Assembly (NCBI GenBank): GCA_024402695.1
Contig: JAKSTG010000012.1
Coordinates: 1-64,000, forward strand
Origin: Treponema sp.
Lineage (GTDB): Bacteria > Spirochaetota > Spirochaetia > Treponematales > Treponemataceae
Direction: 5' to 3'
DNA: 64,000 nt
The notes under the pieces were generated by a model. The model did not search any database and was not told the origin of the DNA. It saw nothing but the letters and a program-made list of their open reading frames with translations. Position 1 is the first letter of the stretch. Every line of letters starts with the position of its first letter. The position numbers and the translations under genes are program-made. Below, piece after piece: positions 53,305-62,516 of this stretch.

Positions 53305-54429
53305 TTAAGATTTAAGTGAAAGTTTAAAGTTTTCAAACAGAGGGAAATTTCCTTTCCCTGATTTTATGAACATCTTTGCAAGATTAAGAATATCCCGGCG
53401 GTCTTTAGATTCCATCTTCAAAAGTTCATTAAGAATCTTTCCTGAATGATGAAGAGGATCCTTTTCCATATCAGAAAGAGTTTCTACCCCAGTATTAAGA
53501 ATAACGCCGAACATTTTGTCTGTTACCGATTTCATCTGTTCTTTGGAAAGTCCCGAATACCACTTATTGAAAGTCTTGTAAAAGAACACGCTTTCATCTT
53601 CGAAATCTTCTTTATTTACAAACGAAGCTCCAAGTATTTCCCATGAGAAAGGATCATGCTGCATCACAATGTGACGGCTGCTTTCCGCAATTTCGTAATT
53701 GTCAGGGTGTTCAAAAAACATTCCTACAATCGAGCATTCAGGATAAACCGAATGGATTTTACCGGCGATTTTTTTGAAGGCACTGCTGTCCAGGATTTCA
53801 CGGATAAAACCAGGCCCGTCAAAATTATAGATGGAAGTAATTCTTTTTTTGTCAGCATCTGCTATTTTGAAAGCAGCATACATTGCATTGTTGCCTCCTT
53901 TTGAATGACCTGACAAAATCATTTTTCCTTTAAGTTTACTCATTGCTTCAGAAAGATATTCCAAAGCATCAGTCTGGGAAGGAATACAATCCATATAACC
54001 TAAAGCAAAATCTTCTTTCCATCCGATTATAGTTTCGTCTGTTCCTCTGTAACATACACAGGAAAAATCTTTTCCCTGAACTGTAAAAGCCGCAAACTGT
54101 TCGCAATTCTTTTTAGAATAGATATCGCGGAAAGCTGTGAGTTTAAGAGAAGCGAAACGTTTCGAATCTGCACAGACTTTCAGAAGAGTAAGATTTTCGG
54201 GATTTATATAAGGACCAAGTTTCTTTGCCAGTTTCTTTTCGATCTTTTTATCGATTTTATCTTCAGAAAACTGAGAAAGCTCAACTGCTTCATCAAAAGT
54301 TTCAGGAACAATTCCTTTGAAATTCAGATAAACCAACTGACTAAATATAAGAGCATCAATCTTATTGAAAGGAGAAACACTGAAGGAAACATCCCCGCGC
54401 CACAAAACATAATCAACAAGTCCAGACAT
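53305..54429 (-). CDS. DUF2974-type (Mbeg1-like) alpha/beta hydrolase
   Basis: A 374-residue lipase-like protein. The nucleophile elbow GHSKGGN and the preceding VCYRGTDETIIGWKEDFALGYM are typical of DUF2974 proteins, a lipase class 3-related family. The later YNFDGPGF and the C-terminal AESSRHIVMQHDPFSW region probably hold the Asp and His of the triad. No signal peptide. The substrate is unknown; a phospholipid or acyl ester is plausible. It lies between the CE2-like esterase (11 bp) and the FHA gene (10 bp). Confidence 0.82.
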   Translation of the reverse strand: MSGLVDYVLWRGDVSFSVSPFNKIDALIFSQLVYLNFKGIVPETFDEAVELSQFSEDKIDKKIEKKLAKKLGPYINPENLTLLKVCADSKRFASLKLTAFRDIYSKKNCEQFAAFTVQGKDFSCVCYRGTDETIIGWKEDFALGYMDCIPSQTDALEYLSEAMSKLKGKMILSGHSKGGNNAMYAAFKIADADKKRITSIYNFDGPGFIREILDSSAFKKIAGKIHSVYPECSIVGMFFEHPDNYEIAESSRHIVMQHDPFSWEILGASFVNKEDFEDESVFFYKTFNKWYSGLSKEQMKSVTDKMFGVILNTGVETLSDMEKDPLHHSGKILNELLKMESKDRRDILNLAKMFIKSGKGNFPLFENFKLSLKS

Positions 54430-54440
54430 AAAACCTTCTT

Positions 54441-55583
54441 TTATTCAAAGTTCTTGATATACGAAACAAGTTTTTCAACTGCCAGTTTATGAGTTAAAGG
54501 TCCCGGATGACCGCGACTACCTTTATCAGAATCAGTTTTTTCATTTTCCATTGAAGGCAGAATAAGAGTATCGATTTTTCCGTCTCCTGATTCTTTTCTG
54601 TAAAGCTCTACTCCTTTCTGAATGTATTCAGCAACTGCGCCAATGGAGATCATTCCCCAGAGCCAGCAGATTCTGGCAGAAGGATTTTTTTCCCTGATAA
54701 GTTTCAGAAAACTGCAGATTGCAGATGAAAGTTTTTCACCGTCTTCTTTTAATGGAGACTTGTTTTCGTCACGGCGCATTTTATATTCAATACCCGTAGC
54801 AGGATCTTTCCAGGCCGGCTGATTGAAAGCTTCCGCATCATTTGTCCCAAGATTTACAAAAACATAGTCAGGCTTAAAAAGAGAAAAGTCCCATTCATTC
54901 TGAGAACCTTCAGCCTTCTGAGCTGGATTATTCTGAAGACCGCAGATTTTTGTATAGTTTGGAGGCATTACACTTGTTGCATTGTTGTCCCAGCCCGAAA
55001 CAACACCCCAGCCACACTGACTCAGGATATTGAAATCGGCATCAACTTCAAAGGCGGTCTTAACTGCATAGTTTTCCGAAACAGAAATCCACTGGCTGAT
55101 CCAGTCCATTTCAGAAGGATTTCCTGCAAGCCCTTCCCCGGAAGTAATGCTGTCTCCTACAAATTCAATCTTCAGTTTCTTTTCAGGAACTTCAAGGAAT
55201 TCAGTTTCGTCATTAACTGAAACAGAATTTATTTTCAAAAGCTGGTTCTGATCCCCGCTCATAGGCTGGGTATCACGCATAAGAAGAATACGGTTTTCTT
55301 TATCTGGATTCAGGTTACGGCAAAGGCAAACTGAAGATTTTCCCATAGGGGCCATGAAACGGGAAATTTTTCTTCCGTTTATCCAGGTACAAAGCCATAC
55401 TTCACTTGTATCATAGGAACTTTCAATATCCACCCAGACTTCCCTGGTTTTAACGTAAAGCTCAAGACCGCTTCCAGCCCAGAAAAGAGAAAGACTGCCG
55501 TTTTTATTTATTCCCGCAGTACGTCCACAAATGTGCAGATTTGAAATTTCATTTAATTTTAAAGTCCTCATAACCATACCCAT
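54441..55583 (-). CDS. CE2-like SGNH carbohydrate esterase
   Basis: A 380-residue protein with an N-terminal beta-sandwich (about 1-125) and a C-terminal SGNH hydrolase: GDSITSGEG (Ser nucleophile), CGWGVVSGW (Gly), NLGTND (Asn) and GHPGPLTHK (Asp/His region). This order matches carbohydrate esterase family 2, which removes acetyl groups from xylan or sugars. No signal peptide is visible, so it may act on imported oligosaccharides. Start choice is uncertain between ATG 55583 and ATG 55571, and neither has a clear ribosome site. It directly follows tolC (21 bp). Confidence 0.82.
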   Translation of the reverse strand: MGMVMRTLKLNEISNLHICGRTAGINKNGSLSLFWAGSGLELYVKTREVWVDIESSYDTSEVWLCTWINGRKISRFMAPMGKSSVCLCRNLNPDKENRILLMRDTQPMSGDQNQLLKINSVSVNDETEFLEVPEKKLKIEFVGDSITSGEGLAGNPSEMDWISQWISVSENYAVKTAFEVDADFNILSQCGWGVVSGWDNNATSVMPPNYTKICGLQNNPAQKAEGSQNEWDFSLFKPDYVFVNLGTNDAEAFNQPAWKDPATGIEYKMRRDENKSPLKEDGEKLSSAICSFLKLIREKNPSARICWLWGMISIGAVAEYIQKGVELYRKESGDGKIDTLILPSMENEKTDSDKGSRGHPGPLTHKLAVEKLVSYIKNFE

Positions 55584-55604
55584 ATCTAAATAAAATATCT
55601 TTCT

Positions 55605-56990
55605 TTAATTATATACCAAAAACTTCACAGTCATAAGGGCACAGGCGCGCGAAAGTTCATGTTGAAGTTTTTCTATTTTTGCGTTGCAAAGATCCATTTT
55701 TGCAGAAAGAAGATCTGTCTTCGAGCCGTAGCCGTTCTGGAACATCACTTCCTGCTGTTTTATTTTGCTTTCTTCAGTTTCCATTTTTAGAATCTGATAT
55801 TCAATTTTTATCTCACTAACATCACAGGTATTCCACTGTTCCGAAAGAGTTTTACGTAAAGTGCTTTTCACAGAATCTTTATTGATTCTGGCTGATTCAA
55901 CATTGCTTAAAGATCTTGAAACATCACGGAGTTTCTTTCCTCCATCCCAAACAGTGGTCTTTATACCCAAAGAAAGATTCAGACTGTAATCATCTTTACG
56001 GAGCCAGTTGGTTTCCATAAGAGGCATTCTGGATCCTCCGTATCCCATACTTACCTGAAGTCCTACGTCTGGTTTCCAGTAAACAGAATTCTTTGAAATT
56101 TTCAGGGCCATTTCAGAAACCTTCTGTGCCATGGAAACCATACGAACTGAATCGGAATCATCTGAAAGTGCCTTTTCCATAAGCACATTGCGGTCCTCAG
56201 ATAAAATTGACTGAAAAACCTTTTCATCATATTCAAAATCAATTTCTTCTATCTGCAGACTGCTTACACCTGTTATACGACGAAGCTCAATTATCTGAGT
56301 ATTGATCTGTTCGTTTACTCCCTGAAGAGCAATTTCCAGTTCCTTTGTTTTTATTTTTGCTTCAACAACATCCTGATGAAGAAGCATTCCCGATTTTTCA
56401 GCATCTTCAGAATAGGAAACCATTTCGTCGGCGTATACCTTTTCTTCTTCCAAAACTTCACTGATTTTTTTCAGAAACCATAAAGAAGTAACTCGGGTTT
56501 CCAGTTCCGTTTCAAGTTTTTTCTGAGTATTCTGATATTTTACATTCTGAATATCTGAAACGGCTTTATACAGACCTGCTGCCTGATGGATTTTTCCCCA
56601 GGTGAAAATCGGCTGTTCAAGAGAAAGCTGAAAAGAATACAGGGTATTTTCCATGCCGTCAAAAACTTTTATGTACTGGCCGCTTCTTGCCGGCTTTACG
56701 CCTGCCGGCCATTCAACAGAAGAGATGATATCATCAACGCTAACGCTAAGACTTCCCACAGGAGGATTCACCATGTAAGCGCCGGCAAGCTGAAAATCGA
56801 CTTTAGGCCCGAAACCTGCAAGGGCGTCCTTATAATCAAGAACTGAGCGCCTGTATTCTTCTTCCGCTCCCCTGATTTCAGGATTATTCACTTGAAGATT
56901 TTCCTTCAAATCTTCAAGTGAATAGGCAGAAAGCATTGAGAAAACAATGGAGAAAATCAGAAATACGAATATATTCTTTTTTAGTTTCAT
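55605..56990 (-). CDS. TolC-family outer-membrane efflux protein
   Basis: A 461-residue exported protein (signal peptide ending near SMLSAYS) with the two long helical-hairpin repeats of TolC/OEP factors (EEEYRRSVLDYKDALAGFGPKVDF and, later, KMETEESKIKQQEVMFQNGYGSKTDLLSAKMDL). It would form the outer-membrane channel of the pump encoded upstream. The ATG follows the lipoprotein stop by four bases. Confidence 0.9.
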   Translation of the reverse strand: MKLKKNIFVFLIFSIVFSMLSAYSLEDLKENLQVNNPEIRGAEEEYRRSVLDYKDALAGFGPKVDFQLAGAYMVNPPVGSLSVSVDDIISSVEWPAGVKPARSGQYIKVFDGMENTLYSFQLSLEQPIFTWGKIHQAAGLYKAVSDIQNVKYQNTQKKLETELETRVTSLWFLKKISEVLEEEKVYADEMVSYSEDAEKSGMLLHQDVVEAKIKTKELEIALQGVNEQINTQIIELRRITGVSSLQIEEIDFEYDEKVFQSILSEDRNVLMEKALSDDSDSVRMVSMAQKVSEMALKISKNSVYWKPDVGLQVSMGYGGSRMPLMETNWLRKDDYSLNLSLGIKTTVWDGGKKLRDVSRSLSNVESARINKDSVKSTLRKTLSEQWNTCDVSEIKIEYQILKMETEESKIKQQEVMFQNGYGSKTDLLSAKMDLCNAKIEKLQHELSRACALMTVKFLVYN

Positions 56991-56994
56991 AAAA

Positions 56995-58134
56995 TTAAAG
57001 CTTTACGTTATAAACAGAAGTATCGGTTCTTAAAGTTTTTTCAACCGCTGATGATTCATTTCCTTTTTCAAAAAGCTTGACCTTAAGTTCTACAAATTTT
57101 CCTGTATAAAATTCATCCCTGAAATATACATTTTGTCCAAGGCCTGAAAAATTTCCGTGGGTCTGATTTCCATTTGTTCCAAGAGCACGAGCTTCTGTAG
57201 TCACTTCACCACAATCCAAAACATAGGTAGCTCCATCGTCAAGAGATGCCATCATGCGAATTACTTTTCCATCATCGGCAGCACTATCTCCATAGGTTCC
57301 GTTTACTGTAGGAACAGAAAGTCTTGTCTTCTTACCGTAAAGGTGAACTGAATAGTTTTCTTCTCCATTAAGATTCCTCTTTACTGCTGGTACCGACAGG
57401 AAAGCATAATCATTTTCTGCTGTGTTATTTTTACAGGCTTTGAAATTTTCTTCGTCACCTGACATACAATATTCAATGGTGATTTCAGGATTTGATTCTC
57501 GCGGATAGCTGACAGAAACAATTCCTACCCCGTTCATTATGACTCCGTCTTTTACAAGATCCTGACTTTCTGAACCGGAATCCCAAATCTGAGGAACAGT
57601 TACTTTTACATGAACCGGTTCTGAAGCATAAGAATTATCGGCAACATCGATTATCGAAAGCTCAATATCTGTAGAAACCTTCACTTTTTTCATTTCCTGA
57701 TAAATGCTGTCGCTTGTGGAATCAGAAACAATCAAAGTGCCGCCTTTTACAAGACCATAATTTTCATGATAAAAAAGCAGATATACTTCCGAAACATCCC
57801 CGTCCTTTCCAAAATCAGGTTTCATTTCTTTCCACATCACTTTTGAAATCAGAAAACTACCGTCACTTCCGGTTGTTGTTCTGGCATAATATGATGAAGC
57901 CGGACTAAATCTGTCTGTTTTATTCCATTTGTTGAAATCAGAATTTCTTTCACTTTTTTCCGTGTAAACATAAACTTCAACATCGGGAATTCCTGCTTTC
58001 GGGTTCGAAGTACTTTCGGCATCGACTACCCTACCGCTTACTCCACCGTAAAACACACTGGAACAGGAAACTGCAAGACCACATAAAAAAACAAGAACTG
58101 CACAAAAACTATTTCTTTTCATTTTATCTATCAT
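56995..58134 (-). CDS. lipoprotein with carboxypeptidase-regulatory-like fold, in the efflux operon
   Basis: A 379-residue lipoprotein (lipobox AVSC, Cys about residue 24). Its start, GGVSGRVVDAES...GIPDVEVYVYTEK...TGSDGSFLISKV, is the pattern of a carboxypeptidase-regulatory-like beta domain; the remainder is beta-rich and unrecognised. Its ATG overlaps the stop of the RND gene as ATGA, and tolC follows after 4 bp, so it is translated together with the pump. It may be an accessory or assembly lipoprotein for the pump. Confidence 0.7.
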   Translation of the reverse strand: MIDKMKRNSFCAVLVFLCGLAVSCSSVFYGGVSGRVVDAESTSNPKAGIPDVEVYVYTEKSERNSDFNKWNKTDRFSPASSYYARTTTGSDGSFLISKVMWKEMKPDFGKDGDVSEVYLLFYHENYGLVKGGTLIVSDSTSDSIYQEMKKVKVSTDIELSIIDVADNSYASEPVHVKVTVPQIWDSGSESQDLVKDGVIMNGVGIVSVSYPRESNPEITIEYCMSGDEENFKACKNNTAENDYAFLSVPAVKRNLNGEENYSVHLYGKKTRLSVPTVNGTYGDSAADDGKVIRMMASLDDGATYVLDCGEVTTEARALGTNGNQTHGNFSGLGQNVYFRDEFYTGKFVELKVKLFEKGNESSAVEKTLRTDTSVYNVKL

Positions 58135-61100
58135 CTGGATTTTCTCCTTTTTTCTTTCTTTTTTTCAGCCATATAATACAAAGTCGGAATCAGAACCAGG
58201 GTAATAACTGTTGAAGTCAAAAGTCCCCCACAGATTGCCTGTCCCATTGGGGCATAGATTTCAGAACCTTCCCCTCTGGCTAAAGCCATTGGAATATCAC
58301 CAAGCAGGGTGGTAAGGGTTGTAATCAGAATAGGTTTGATTCGGGAAGCAGAACCATCCGTTACACATTCCAAAAGCAGCTGATTTTCTTCTTCAAGGGA
58401 AAGATCAACATGCCACTCCCCGTCCTTATCCTGACTTCCTTTTTCCATAGCAATCTGAATCAGGCGTTCTTTACGAAGCTGATTCACATAATCCACAAGA
58501 ATAATACCATTATTTACAACAACACCAGAAAGAGAAATAAGTCCCAGCATGGCAATAAGGTTCATGGTAGAACCGAACATTAAAAGTCCTGTAATAACCC
58601 CAATAAAACAGAACGGAATTGTCATCATAATAAGAAGAGGCTGCTTGAATTTTTCAAACTGGATTACCATTACAGTGTAAACAAGGAATATGGCTATAAG
58701 CATGGCGGTAATCATTGGAGTAACCATACCGCCGATAAGACTCATGATACCGCCTGCAGCACTGTCTACTTCATCTGGAAGAGGATTTTTTGCAAGGTAA
58801 TCATTTACACGCTGAGAAACTCCGCTGGTGTTTTCGGTTTTCAACGTTGCAGAAACAGTGATTGTTTTTGCACGGTCAGAATGGTTGATCTGGGAAACTG
58901 ATTTTTCTACATAAATATCAGCAAGGTTAGCGAATGAAACGTTCTGTCCCCGGTCAGTAATAATGTGAACATTTGCAATATCATCAAGTGTAACGTTTGA
59001 ATCTGCAATATCAGAAAAAAGTTTCATATCATAACGTTTTCCGCTTGAAACTTCCCGGTAACGGCCGGCATCCAGTCCCTGAAAAAGAATTGCAGAAGTA
59101 ATACCGGCTTCATAACTTGTAAGGCCAAGAGAACTTAAATATTCCTGGCTCATATCAATAACCATGGTACTGGTATCAAAGTCCGTATCAAGTTTTGCAG
59201 TAATTACATCAGGGTCAGTTTCTAGAAATTCTTTGATCCCACTGGCAGTTTCATAAAGCAGGTCCAGGTCTTCCGAAATAAGGGTAAGGCCATAACCTCC
59301 ACCGCCTGAAACATAACCTACAAGTTTATCAAAACCACCGTTCTCAATGGAAACTTTTGAATCAGGAAGTGCATCGCTCCAGACCTGCTGCATCATCTGA
59401 CTTATGTAATGAACATCACGCTTTCGTTCCGAAACCGGAACAAGAATAACATGGGCGTATGCACATTCACCTGCAGTCATAGTCATAATGCCTTTATTCT
59501 GACTGCGGCCCATATAGAAAACAATATTATCAACTTCAGGAACTTTTTCATAAATCAGTTCTACAGCCTTTTTCATTTTTCGTTCAGTGTCTTCAAGTCT
59601 TGTTCCAACCGGGAAATCTACAGAAAGATAAAAATCTCCCGAATCTGTAGAAGGAATAAAGGCAATACCAAGCTGGAGAGCAATAAAGCCAGAAAAAACA
59701 AGAAGCACCACAGAACTTACAAGAACGCTCTTTTTATTTGCAATAACCCAGACAAGAATTTTACGGTAGCTTTTTTCAAGTTTATCCATGAAAAGATCGA
59801 ACTTTCTGGGCTTTTCACGAAGTTTCGGTCCACCTTCTTTTAAAAGTAATTTCAAAAGATAAGGAACAATGATTACCGCAACAAGGAAAGAAGCTCCGAT
59901 TGCCATGATGATTGTAATGGCAACGGAATGAAGAATCATTCCGATAAGGCCGTCCAGAAGTGCAATCGGGATGAATACAACCATTGTTGTTGCCACAGAT
60001 GCAAAAATCGAAAGAGCAACTTCATCCCAGCCTTTATAGATACTTCCCGTTACTGTATAAAGAGCTTCACCAGTCTTTGGATTTCTCTGTTTGTAATAGC
60101 GATAAATCTGGTCCAGCATAACGGAACTTCCGTCAACAACCATACCAAGAGAAATAACAAGACCCGAAAGACTCATAAGGTTTATGGAAATACCGAAAAG
60201 CTTAAGTCCGATAAAACTGAACAGAATACAAAGAGGAATTGAAAGCCCGATTGTAAGGGTTGCACGCCAGTCTGCCAGGAACAACAGGATTACAAGAATG
60301 GCAAAAACAATACCTGCAATTCCAGAACTTACAACAGTTTTTAAGGAAGCCGTAACCTGACGGGCATCATCTGAAATCACATGAAATTTAACTGCCCCAC
60401 CAAGATTTATTTCTTCGGTCTGCAGGACTTTTTTTACCTGTTTAACAATACGGACTGTATCTCCGTCATTACGTTTTGTAATGTTTACGATTGTTAATGG
60501 ATTGTATCCGTCAGTAACATGGTATTCTTCCTCAGGATAATCAAGATACACATCTGCTACATCTGAAAGTCTGATTACAGTTGTACCGTCTGCCACACCA
60601 ACAGGAAGATTCTTAACATCATCAATAGAATTAAAACCACCAGCATACCGTACCTGAATGGCCCGGTCTTCGTGATCAGCATTTCCTAATGGAAGATTTA
60701 CGTTACCATAATTAAGTACCTGATAAACCCGTGTAACTGAAATCCCTTTTGAGACGAGATCATCAGTTCTGAGCTTGATATTCATGCGGAGTTCTTTTTC
60801 ACCTTCCACATCAATGGAAGAAACACCGTCAATTCGGGTAAGTTTTGGAATCAGTTCATCATTGATATAACGGGTTGCCCGCCCCTGATCTTTTCCTGCA
60901 CTTACAGAAAAAGAAATAATCGGAAGCATTGTGATACCACCTACAACTGCAACAGGTTCCCCTGAGATTCCATCAGGAAGTCTGTTTTTTATTTCCCTTA
61001 CGCGGTTTCGAAGTTCTTCCAGCTGTTCATAGGGATCGACCCCATCGGCATAAGTTATGGTTACCCAGGAAATGGAAGTATAAGAGGCACTGTCTACTTT

Positions 61101-61334
61101 CTTAAAATGAGGAAGAGTTACAAAAGAATCTTCCAGAACCGAAGAAATCTCCTGTTCAACATCTTCAGCCGATGCCCCGGGATAAATCGTATAGACAATG
61201 GCCTGAGGCATAGAAATGTCAGTCATGAATTCCAAAGGCATTCCGCTTAAAGAGAAAAAGCCGAACACCGTCAGAACAATAAGACACATGGTGATGATTA
61301 TAGGATGCTTTACGGAAAACTCAGAAAGCTTCAT
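58131..61334 (-). CDS. RND-family efflux permease (AcrB/MexB-like)
   Basis: A 1067-residue inner-membrane RND transporter with the twelve-helix, two-large-loop plan. It opens LSEFSVKHPIIITMCLIVLTVFG and contains PGASAEDVEQEI, VDVEGEKELRMNIKL-like porter segments and GVVVNNGIILVDYVNQLRKE in the second half. In the TM4 region AcrB has two adjacent Asp; here it reads GMVVDGSSVMLDQIYR, so only the first is kept. It would export drugs, lipids or another small molecule with the adjacent adaptor and TolC. ATGA overlaps join it to the genes on both sides. Confidence 0.93.
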   Translation of the reverse strand: MKLSEFSVKHPIIITMCLIVLTVFGFFSLSGMPLEFMTDISMPQAIVYTIYPGASAEDVEQEISSVLEDSFVTLPHFKKVDSASYTSISWVTITYADGVDPYEQLEELRNRVREIKNRLPDGISGEPVAVVGGITMLPIISFSVSAGKDQGRATRYINDELIPKLTRIDGVSSIDVEGEKELRMNIKLRTDDLVSKGISVTRVYQVLNYGNVNLPLGNADHEDRAIQVRYAGGFNSIDDVKNLPVGVADGTTVIRLSDVADVYLDYPEEEYHVTDGYNPLTIVNITKRNDGDTVRIVKQVKKVLQTEEINLGGAVKFHVISDDARQVTASLKTVVSSGIAGIVFAILVILLFLADWRATLTIGLSIPLCILFSFIGLKLFGISINLMSLSGLVISLGMVVDGSSVMLDQIYRYYKQRNPKTGEALYTVTGSIYKGWDEVALSIFASVATTMVVFIPIALLDGLIGMILHSVAITIIMAIGASFLVAVIIVPYLLKLLLKEGGPKLREKPRKFDLFMDKLEKSYRKILVWVIANKKSVLVSSVVLLVFSGFIALQLGIAFIPSTDSGDFYLSVDFPVGTRLEDTERKMKKAVELIYEKVPEVDNIVFYMGRSQNKGIMTMTAGECAYAHVILVPVSERKRDVHYISQMMQQVWSDALPDSKVSIENGGFDKLVGYVSGGGGYGLTLISEDLDLLYETASGIKEFLETDPDVITAKLDTDFDTSTMVIDMSQEYLSSLGLTSYEAGITSAILFQGLDAGRYREVSSGKRYDMKLFSDIADSNVTLDDIANVHIITDRGQNVSFANLADIYVEKSVSQINHSDRAKTITVSATLKTENTSGVSQRVNDYLAKNPLPDEVDSAAGGIMSLIGGMVTPMITAMLIAIFLVYTVMVIQFEKFKQPLLIMMTIPFCFIGVITGLLMFGSTMNLIAMLGLISLSGVVVNNGIILVDYVNQLRKERLIQIAMEKGSQDKDGEWHVDLSLEEENQLLLECVTDGSASRIKPILITTLTTLLGDIPMALARGEGSEIYAPMGQAICGGLLTSTVITLVLIPTLYYMAEKKKEKRRKSR

Positions 61335-62395
61335 TCAATTACCTTCACTTTCTGTCCGTCAAAAACCGAGTTCTGACCGTCAGTTATAAACCAGGAGTTT
61401 TTATATTCATCAGGAACAATAAAATTTTTACCGTCGGTTATTACATCCTTCATTTCAAGGAACACTGCAGAACCGATGTCTTCATCATAAAGATAGCAGG
61501 AACCATCCAGTTTTCTTGTGGTTACCGGCATAACAAAAACATCCTCATGATTTGCATAGGAAGCCGTTACCTTAATGAACATTCCCGGACGGAATCTTTC
61601 CCCAGGTTCTTTAATGCCACATACAACCTGAAAGTTTTTGCTTTCAGCAGAAATATAAGGAGCCACATTTTCAATCACGGCCTCGCTGACAGCATCTTCA
61701 TACATTCCTTTTATTCCAGGTCTTGTCACAGTAAGTCTGATCTCATCTTTACGGGTCACAAAAAGGTCAAAATATTTTTCAGGGACTTTAAGACGCACAA
61801 CCAGGTCTTCCATATTTGCAAGAACTGCCAGAGGCTGGCTTGTAGCTCCAATAGAACCTTCCGCAGAATCTGCCATAAGAATGGTTCCCGAAACAGGAGC
61901 TTTTACTTCTGTATATTCCATCTGAAGTTTTGCCAGATCATACTGGGCTTTTGAAGCTTCATACTGGGCCTTTGCGGAATCATAATTCTGCTGGGTTGTA
62001 GCCCCGCTTTTATAAAGATTTTCTATACGGGTAAAAGTGGATTCATAACCATAATAGGCAGCCTGGGCCTGAAGAAACTGCTGACGGTAAGGCGCATCAT
62101 CGATTTTTGCAAGGACTGTATCCTTCTCAACATAATCCCCGGCTTTATAAGGATATGAAATAATTGTTCCAGAAACAAAAGGAACCACAGGAATCATAGC
62201 TTTAGCTTCCACATAACCTGAAATTGTGATGGCTTCAGAAACAGAGCCTTTCTCAGGTTTTGCAATGGTAACAGCGGGAACCGGGGCTACATAAGGAGCC
62301 GCCTTTTTCCGTGTCATAAGAAGAATTGTACATATAATAAAAACTAATGCCCCAAGAATGGACAAAATTAGTGTTTTTTTGGAGATTTTAAACAT
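61331..62395 (-). CDS. RND periplasmic adaptor (membrane fusion protein)
   Basis: A 354-residue HlyD/AcrA-type adaptor: N-terminal membrane anchor (about 9-27), first lipoyl half (GYVEAKAMIPVVPFVSGTI, KAGDYVEKDTVLAKID), a coiled-coil hairpin (QAQAAYYGYESTFTRIENLY), second lipoyl half (MEYTEVKAPVSGTI) and a beta-barrel. First gene of the nine-gene array. No ribosome-binding sequence; a palindrome covers the region just upstream. Confidence 0.92.
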   Translation of the reverse strand: MFKISKKTLILSILGALVFIICTILLMTRKKAAPYVAPVPAVTIAKPEKGSVSEAITISGYVEAKAMIPVVPFVSGTIISYPYKAGDYVEKDTVLAKIDDAPYRQQFLQAQAAYYGYESTFTRIENLYKSGATTQQNYDSAKAQYEASKAQYDLAKLQMEYTEVKAPVSGTILMADSAEGSIGATSQPLAVLANMEDLVVRLKVPEKYFDLFVTRKDEIRLTVTRPGIKGMYEDAVSEAVIENVAPYISAESKNFQVVCGIKEPGERFRPGMFIKVTASYANHEDVFVMPVTTRKLDGSCYLYDEDIGSAVFLEMKDVITDGKNFIVPDEYKNSWFITDGQNSVFDGQKVKVIE

Positions 62396-62398
62396 ATC

Positions 62399-62433
62399 TT
62401 ATTAAATTTAATAATTTTGAAGGTGAAAATCAA
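62399..62433 (-). promoter_or_regulatory. promoter and 16-bp palindrome for the efflux array
   Basis: TTATTAAATTTAATAA at 62399-62414 is a perfect palindrome ending 3 bp before the adaptor ATG. It contains the minus-strand -10 candidate TAAATT (62410-62405), 17 bp after TTGATT (62433-62428). The promoter would give a leader of only a few bases. The palindrome is A+T only, so chance is a real possibility. Confidence 0.4.
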
Positions 62434-62456
62434 CAATATAATAAATCTTTATATAA

Positions 62457-62485
62457 TTGTAGAATTTTGGCAAAATCATTATACT
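62457..62485 (+). promoter_or_regulatory. promoter for leuS
   Basis: TTGTAG (62457-62462) and TATACT (62480-62485) are spaced by 17 bp, placing the start about 25 bases before the leuS ATG, which has AGGAG upstream. This is a conventional leadered layout. Confidence 0.5.
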
Positions 62486-62516
62486 TTCTTCTATATTATT
62501 TACAGGAGTACTTTTC

